Source: an uncultured Gammaproteobacteria bacterium
Lineage (GTDB): Bacteria > Pseudomonadota > Gammaproteobacteria > SZUA-140
Assembly (NCBI GenBank): GCA_945787585.1
Contig: CALZIG010000083.1
Span: 1 to 9,623 of the forward strand
Length of the DNA: 9,623 nt
Direction: 5' to 3'
Shown: one piece after another, positions 8,301 to 9,623 of the stretch
Layout: the number at the start of each line of letters is the position of its first letter
Numbering within the stretch: the stretch's first letter is position 1
Translations under genes and position numbers: made by a program
The notes under the pieces: model-generated
Database searches by the model: none
Told to the model about the DNA's origin: nothing
The model's input: only the letters and a program-made list of their open reading frames with translations

Positions 8301-8829
8301 TCAGCGGGACTGAGTATAAAATATGATGTGGAGAGTGGTCTGAAATACTACTAATAATAACCGCTCTTGCGTCACCTTGTCGGTTATCTCTGTTTTTATC
8401 AAGCCACTCATAATGCTTTTGAAGATGAAGAGAGTCTATATTACTAATACCACCAGATAACAGTGCGTAGTTAAGTTCATTATCACCTCGCTGAATCACT
8501 AGCATATCTAACAATGAAATTGATCTTTGAACTTCGCTGATGGTGCTTAATAAAGCATCTTTATGATGAAGCTGATTAATTTCACTACTGAGTTTAGACG
8601 ACCCATTCTGGCCAACAAGGCTTTTTATCTGCTGAGCCACTTTCTCAACATAAAGATCGATAGTATTAAAGTCTTGCTCAATTAATGACTTGATTTTTTT
8701 AATCTGGTTTTTTTCATGATGTTCATAGTTAGCCATCACACTCGATATTAATTGCTGATAGTGCCAGTTCATCACTATCACTGCAGCAATACCAAAGATT
8801 AAAATAATAACTTGACCTAATCTCTTCAC
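5398..8829 (-). CDS. Membrane-bound hybrid sensor histidine kinase: periplasmic sensor, two PAS, HisKA, HATPase, degenerate receiver, receiver
   Basis: This 1143-residue inner-membrane kinase would autophosphorylate on His and pass phosphate to its own receiver. Order: membrane helix about 6-22; periplasmic domain about 25-272, opening with a long helix (possibly Cache-like, unassigned); membrane helix about 273-293; coiled coil about 298-335; PAS1 about 338-450; PAS2 about 462-580; coiled coil to about 622; HisKA with His635 (MMSHEIRTP); HATPase with N box Asn748/Asn752 (TNLMSNAGKFT), DTGIGID (784-790) and GGTGLGLS (813-820). A degenerate receiver (about 866-990) keeps Asp918 and Lys971 but lacks the acidic pair. 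A canonical receiver (about 1012-1135) has Glu1019/Asp1020, Asp1065 (LMDCQMPELDG), Thr1099 and Lys1121. There is no HPt domain, so a separate HPt protein or direct regulator must act elsewhere. The start is GTG; an in-frame TGA lies seven codons upstream and only a weak AGG serves as ribosome binding site. The ligand is unknown. Confidence 0.94.
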   Translation of the reverse strand: MKRLGQVIILIFGIAAVIVMNWHYQQLISSVMANYEHHEKNQIKKIKSLIEQDFNTIDLYVEKVAQQIKSLVGQNGSSKLSSEINQLHHKDALLSTISEVQRSISLLDMLVIQRGDNELNYALLSGGISNIDSLHLQKHYEWLDKNRDNRQGDARAVIISSISDHSPHHILYSVPLNLNLTDVRLMMMTMVISQSQLQKSLTDNYYLKLDGVKYEAIDRHNHPSLAESELNYYEKISVIGGRELWGEWIVGTSGDIDGSFSSMLLQVYNNKSLQIPIIIALVLLGLLALEYNLFSRRRLLTINQKLEAQLAKNNTDIEAIKENSYALSHDLLKIELRLHSVLDATTDGVIICDNLGVITNINSIVMKMFGYLENEVIGKNIDFIFPELSNREASSKDSFLERITANSEQSLIEVSALSKDNCFMTVELYGKRVKVSEHETYSIIIRDVSERVKNEGQLRDSQENLRAIIDNIAEGVVTFDLQGLIQAFNPAAERIFKWESEDIIGEKMSKLMTDSDSEEYSAYLKNYHDITGSNFYDVAPKELIGIRNDGEIFHMEITTSEIFSGDKRFFISIVRDVTERKIVEKNMHMSYSELESMVDSHTNDLKKMNNDLVKARDDALVAARSKSEFLAMMSHEIRTPINGLLGMLSLVRETELNSEQSDYVETAYTSGEMLLELLNDVLDVSKIDAGRMTLDCYDFDVYQLVESSAQILSKTLRNRDIEVISYIAHDVPRNVYGDAGRLRQILTNLMSNAGKFTDKGSITVSLYVKNARDGKCRLQFDVIDTGIGIDDVNAERIFDAFSQADNSEKRSYGGTGLGLSICKKFVAMMDGELVVDSSPGSGSTFSFNVSLGRSDKKNDALKLDARHVKLLSVHPIRSEALKKQLEAWGCVVQKLNASEILDDVDLSAFNGDEMVIADIDGDAKRYVEFVQRLITRFPEGKLSALLMSDEIPANLLATIDEMAGKVRCINKQILPSALFSNVNLLQKRSNAVPVKVVERSSVKQVEDVSFNGLSVLVAEDNIVNQKIIMAMLAKIGVKADVVNNGQEALDVLSNGEHGYSVVLMDCQMPELDGYAATRKLRLIEKSDETMIRTSIIAMTAHALPGDREKCLDAGMDEYLTKPIKIDTVKEMLKSVCELSQNKL

Positions 8830-8860
8830 AGTTGCAACCTGAACCTTTCATTTATCATCA

Positions 8861-8890
8861 TTGACACAATACTTTTCGATACAACACTAT
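8861..8890 (+). promoter_or_regulatory. Weak candidate promoter (TTGACA ... CACTAT)
   Basis: TTGACA (8861-8866) is a perfect sigma-70 -35 box on the plus strand. Eighteen bases later CACTAT (8885-8890) is a poor -10. If used, it would give the aldolase-type gene a leader of about 160 bases. The poor -10 keeps confidence low. Confidence 0.22.
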
Positions 8891-8962
8891 GACTTCACTT
8901 TAAAGGTCATATCGGCATTATTTTTTACCGCATTAGAGTAACACTATGATTTTGCGATACAA
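8877..8962. repeat. Paired short direct repeats in the kinase/aldolase intergenic region
   Basis: The 10-base word aacactatga occurs at 8883-8892 and 8940-8949. The 8-base word cgatacaa occurs at 8877-8884 and 8955-8962. The two words swap order between the copies: in the left copy cgatacaa overlaps the start of aacactatga, and in the right copy it follows. They could be paired operator sites for one regulator, or chance in AT-rich DNA. Confidence 0.4.
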
Positions 8963-8969
8963 TTACTCT
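8935..8969. repeat. Inverted repeat agagtaa / ttactct
   Basis: A perfect 7-base inverted repeat has arms at 8935-8941 and 8963-8969, separated by 21 bases. The arm centres are 28 bases apart, close to but not exactly a whole number of helical turns. It encloses the right-hand copies of the direct repeats. The long loop and lack of a T run argue against a terminator. A regulator site is possible. Confidence 0.35.
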
Positions 8970-9053
8970 CACGCAATTATTATTATGTTTTCTAATGTAA
9001 ATCATATTGTTACGTAAAATAACTATTTTTTCATAGCGCAGGGCCCATTTACG

Positions 9054-9623
9054 ATGATTACCACACAAACCACCAACCGCTGGGATGAAGCAACGGCCGC
9101 TCAGCTATCAGATGACCTTTCACTTCGCGTCTATAGTTCACGCCTACTGGGGCAGGATAAAACCCTGGTGTTACACGGCGGAGGCAACACCTCCGTCAAG
9201 ATCGAAGAGACAACCATTACCGGCGAGCGTGAAGAGATCCTCTATGTAAAAGGTAGCGGTTGGGACCTGGAGACCATTGAGGCGGCTGGCTTCTCGCCTG
9301 TACGCCTGCAACATCTGATCAAGCTAGCGGCACTAGAGCAGCTTTCCGATATTGACATGGTCAACGAACTACGCACTCACATGACGCTCGCAAGCGCACC
9401 AACCCCATCGGTCGAAGCGATTCTACACGCCACTATTCCACATAAATTTGTCGACCATACACATTCCGCTGCCGTTGTCTCGATCACTAACACTCAAGAT
9501 GGCGAAGCACGTATTCGAGAAATTTATGGTGATGATGTCGTCATCATTCCGTACGTCATGCCGGGTTTTGATCTGGCACGCCTGTGCGCTGAGCGCTTTC
9601 GCGAAGAAGCAACAGACAAGACC
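9054..9623 (+). CDS. Class II aldolase/adducin-family protein, N-terminal part; probable bifunctional aldolase/short-chain dehydrogenase (truncated by window end)
   Basis: The frame is open from the ATG at 9054 to the last base (190 codons), so the 3' end is missing. The visible part is a zinc-dependent class II aldolase domain. HGGGNTS (41-47) is the substrate-phosphate loop and KGSGWD (66-71) a second binding loop. Glu121 in TPSVEA is the likely catalytic acid/base. His135 and His137 in DHTHS are zinc ligands. The opening (RWDEATAAQLSDDLSLRVYSSRLLG) and HGGGNTSVK resemble the roughly 690-residue proteins that fuse this domain to an NAD-dependent short-chain dehydrogenase, as in YuxG or RhaD-type rhamnulose-1-phosphate aldolase/lactaldehyde dehydrogenase. 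The substrate cannot be inferred. AGGG (9040-9043) ten bases before the ATG is a plausible ribosome binding site. Base composition is visibly more GC-rich than the divergent kinase gene. Confidence 0.88.
   Translation, partial: MITTQTTNRWDEATAAQLSDDLSLRVYSSRLLGQDKTLVLHGGGNTSVKIEETTITGEREEILYVKGSGWDLETIEAAGFSPVRLQHLIKLAALEQLSDIDMVNELRTHMTLASAPTPSVEAILHATIPHKFVDHTHSAAVVSITNTQDGEARIREIYGDDVVIIPYVMPGFDLARLCAERFREEATDKT

Noticed and set aside
9010..9017. Palindrome TTACGTAA as a regulator site before the aldolase-type gene
   Set aside because: It is only eight bases, the symmetry does not extend further, and it matches no operator I can name.

Overview
The window looks like chromosomal DNA from a gammaproteobacterium. 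The evidence is a periplasmic Prc/Tsp tail-specific protease with the Escherichia coli-type domain order, a transmembrane chemoreceptor, a BarA/GacS-like hybrid sensor kinase, and a Pseudomonas-like S4-domain pseudouridine synthase relative. The DNA is moderately AT-rich. I cannot name the genus. I see no RNA genes, CRISPR array, insertion sequence, phage gene or integrase.

Layout, left to right. On the minus strand, positions 1-76 hold the first 25 codons of an unidentified gene with a very strong ribosome binding site. It lies just downstream of, and probably in an operon with, a methyl-accepting chemotaxis protein (110-1771, minus). A divergent intergenic region follows, then an RsuA-family pseudouridine synthase homologue read on the plus strand from a GTG (2036-2755). 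Its catalytic aspartate position is glutamate. It converges on a 54-codon minus-strand gene (2813-2977) for a small Lys/Arg-rich protein. After a 281-base intergenic region with a clear -10 element comes prc (3259-5367, plus). It converges, with a 30-base gap, on a 1143-residue membrane-bound hybrid histidine kinase (5398-8829, minus, GTG start). A 224-base divergent control region with short direct and inverted repeats separates the kinase from the start of a class II aldolase-type gene (9054 to the window end, plus). That last gene is probably a bifunctional aldolase/short-chain dehydrogenase.

How the genes relate. The chemoreceptor and the kinase are both inner-membrane sensors with large periplasmic input domains, but they are not adjacent, and no response regulator, HPt protein or che gene lies in the window. 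Prc is an envelope housekeeping protease. The window reads as ordinary core genes with two environmental sensors between them. I do not see a convincing new multigene system. The points most worth checking are the Asp-to-Glu active-site change in the pseudouridine synthase homologue, the conserved-looking 54-residue protein, the truncated gene at the left edge, and the repeats in the kinase/aldolase intergenic region.
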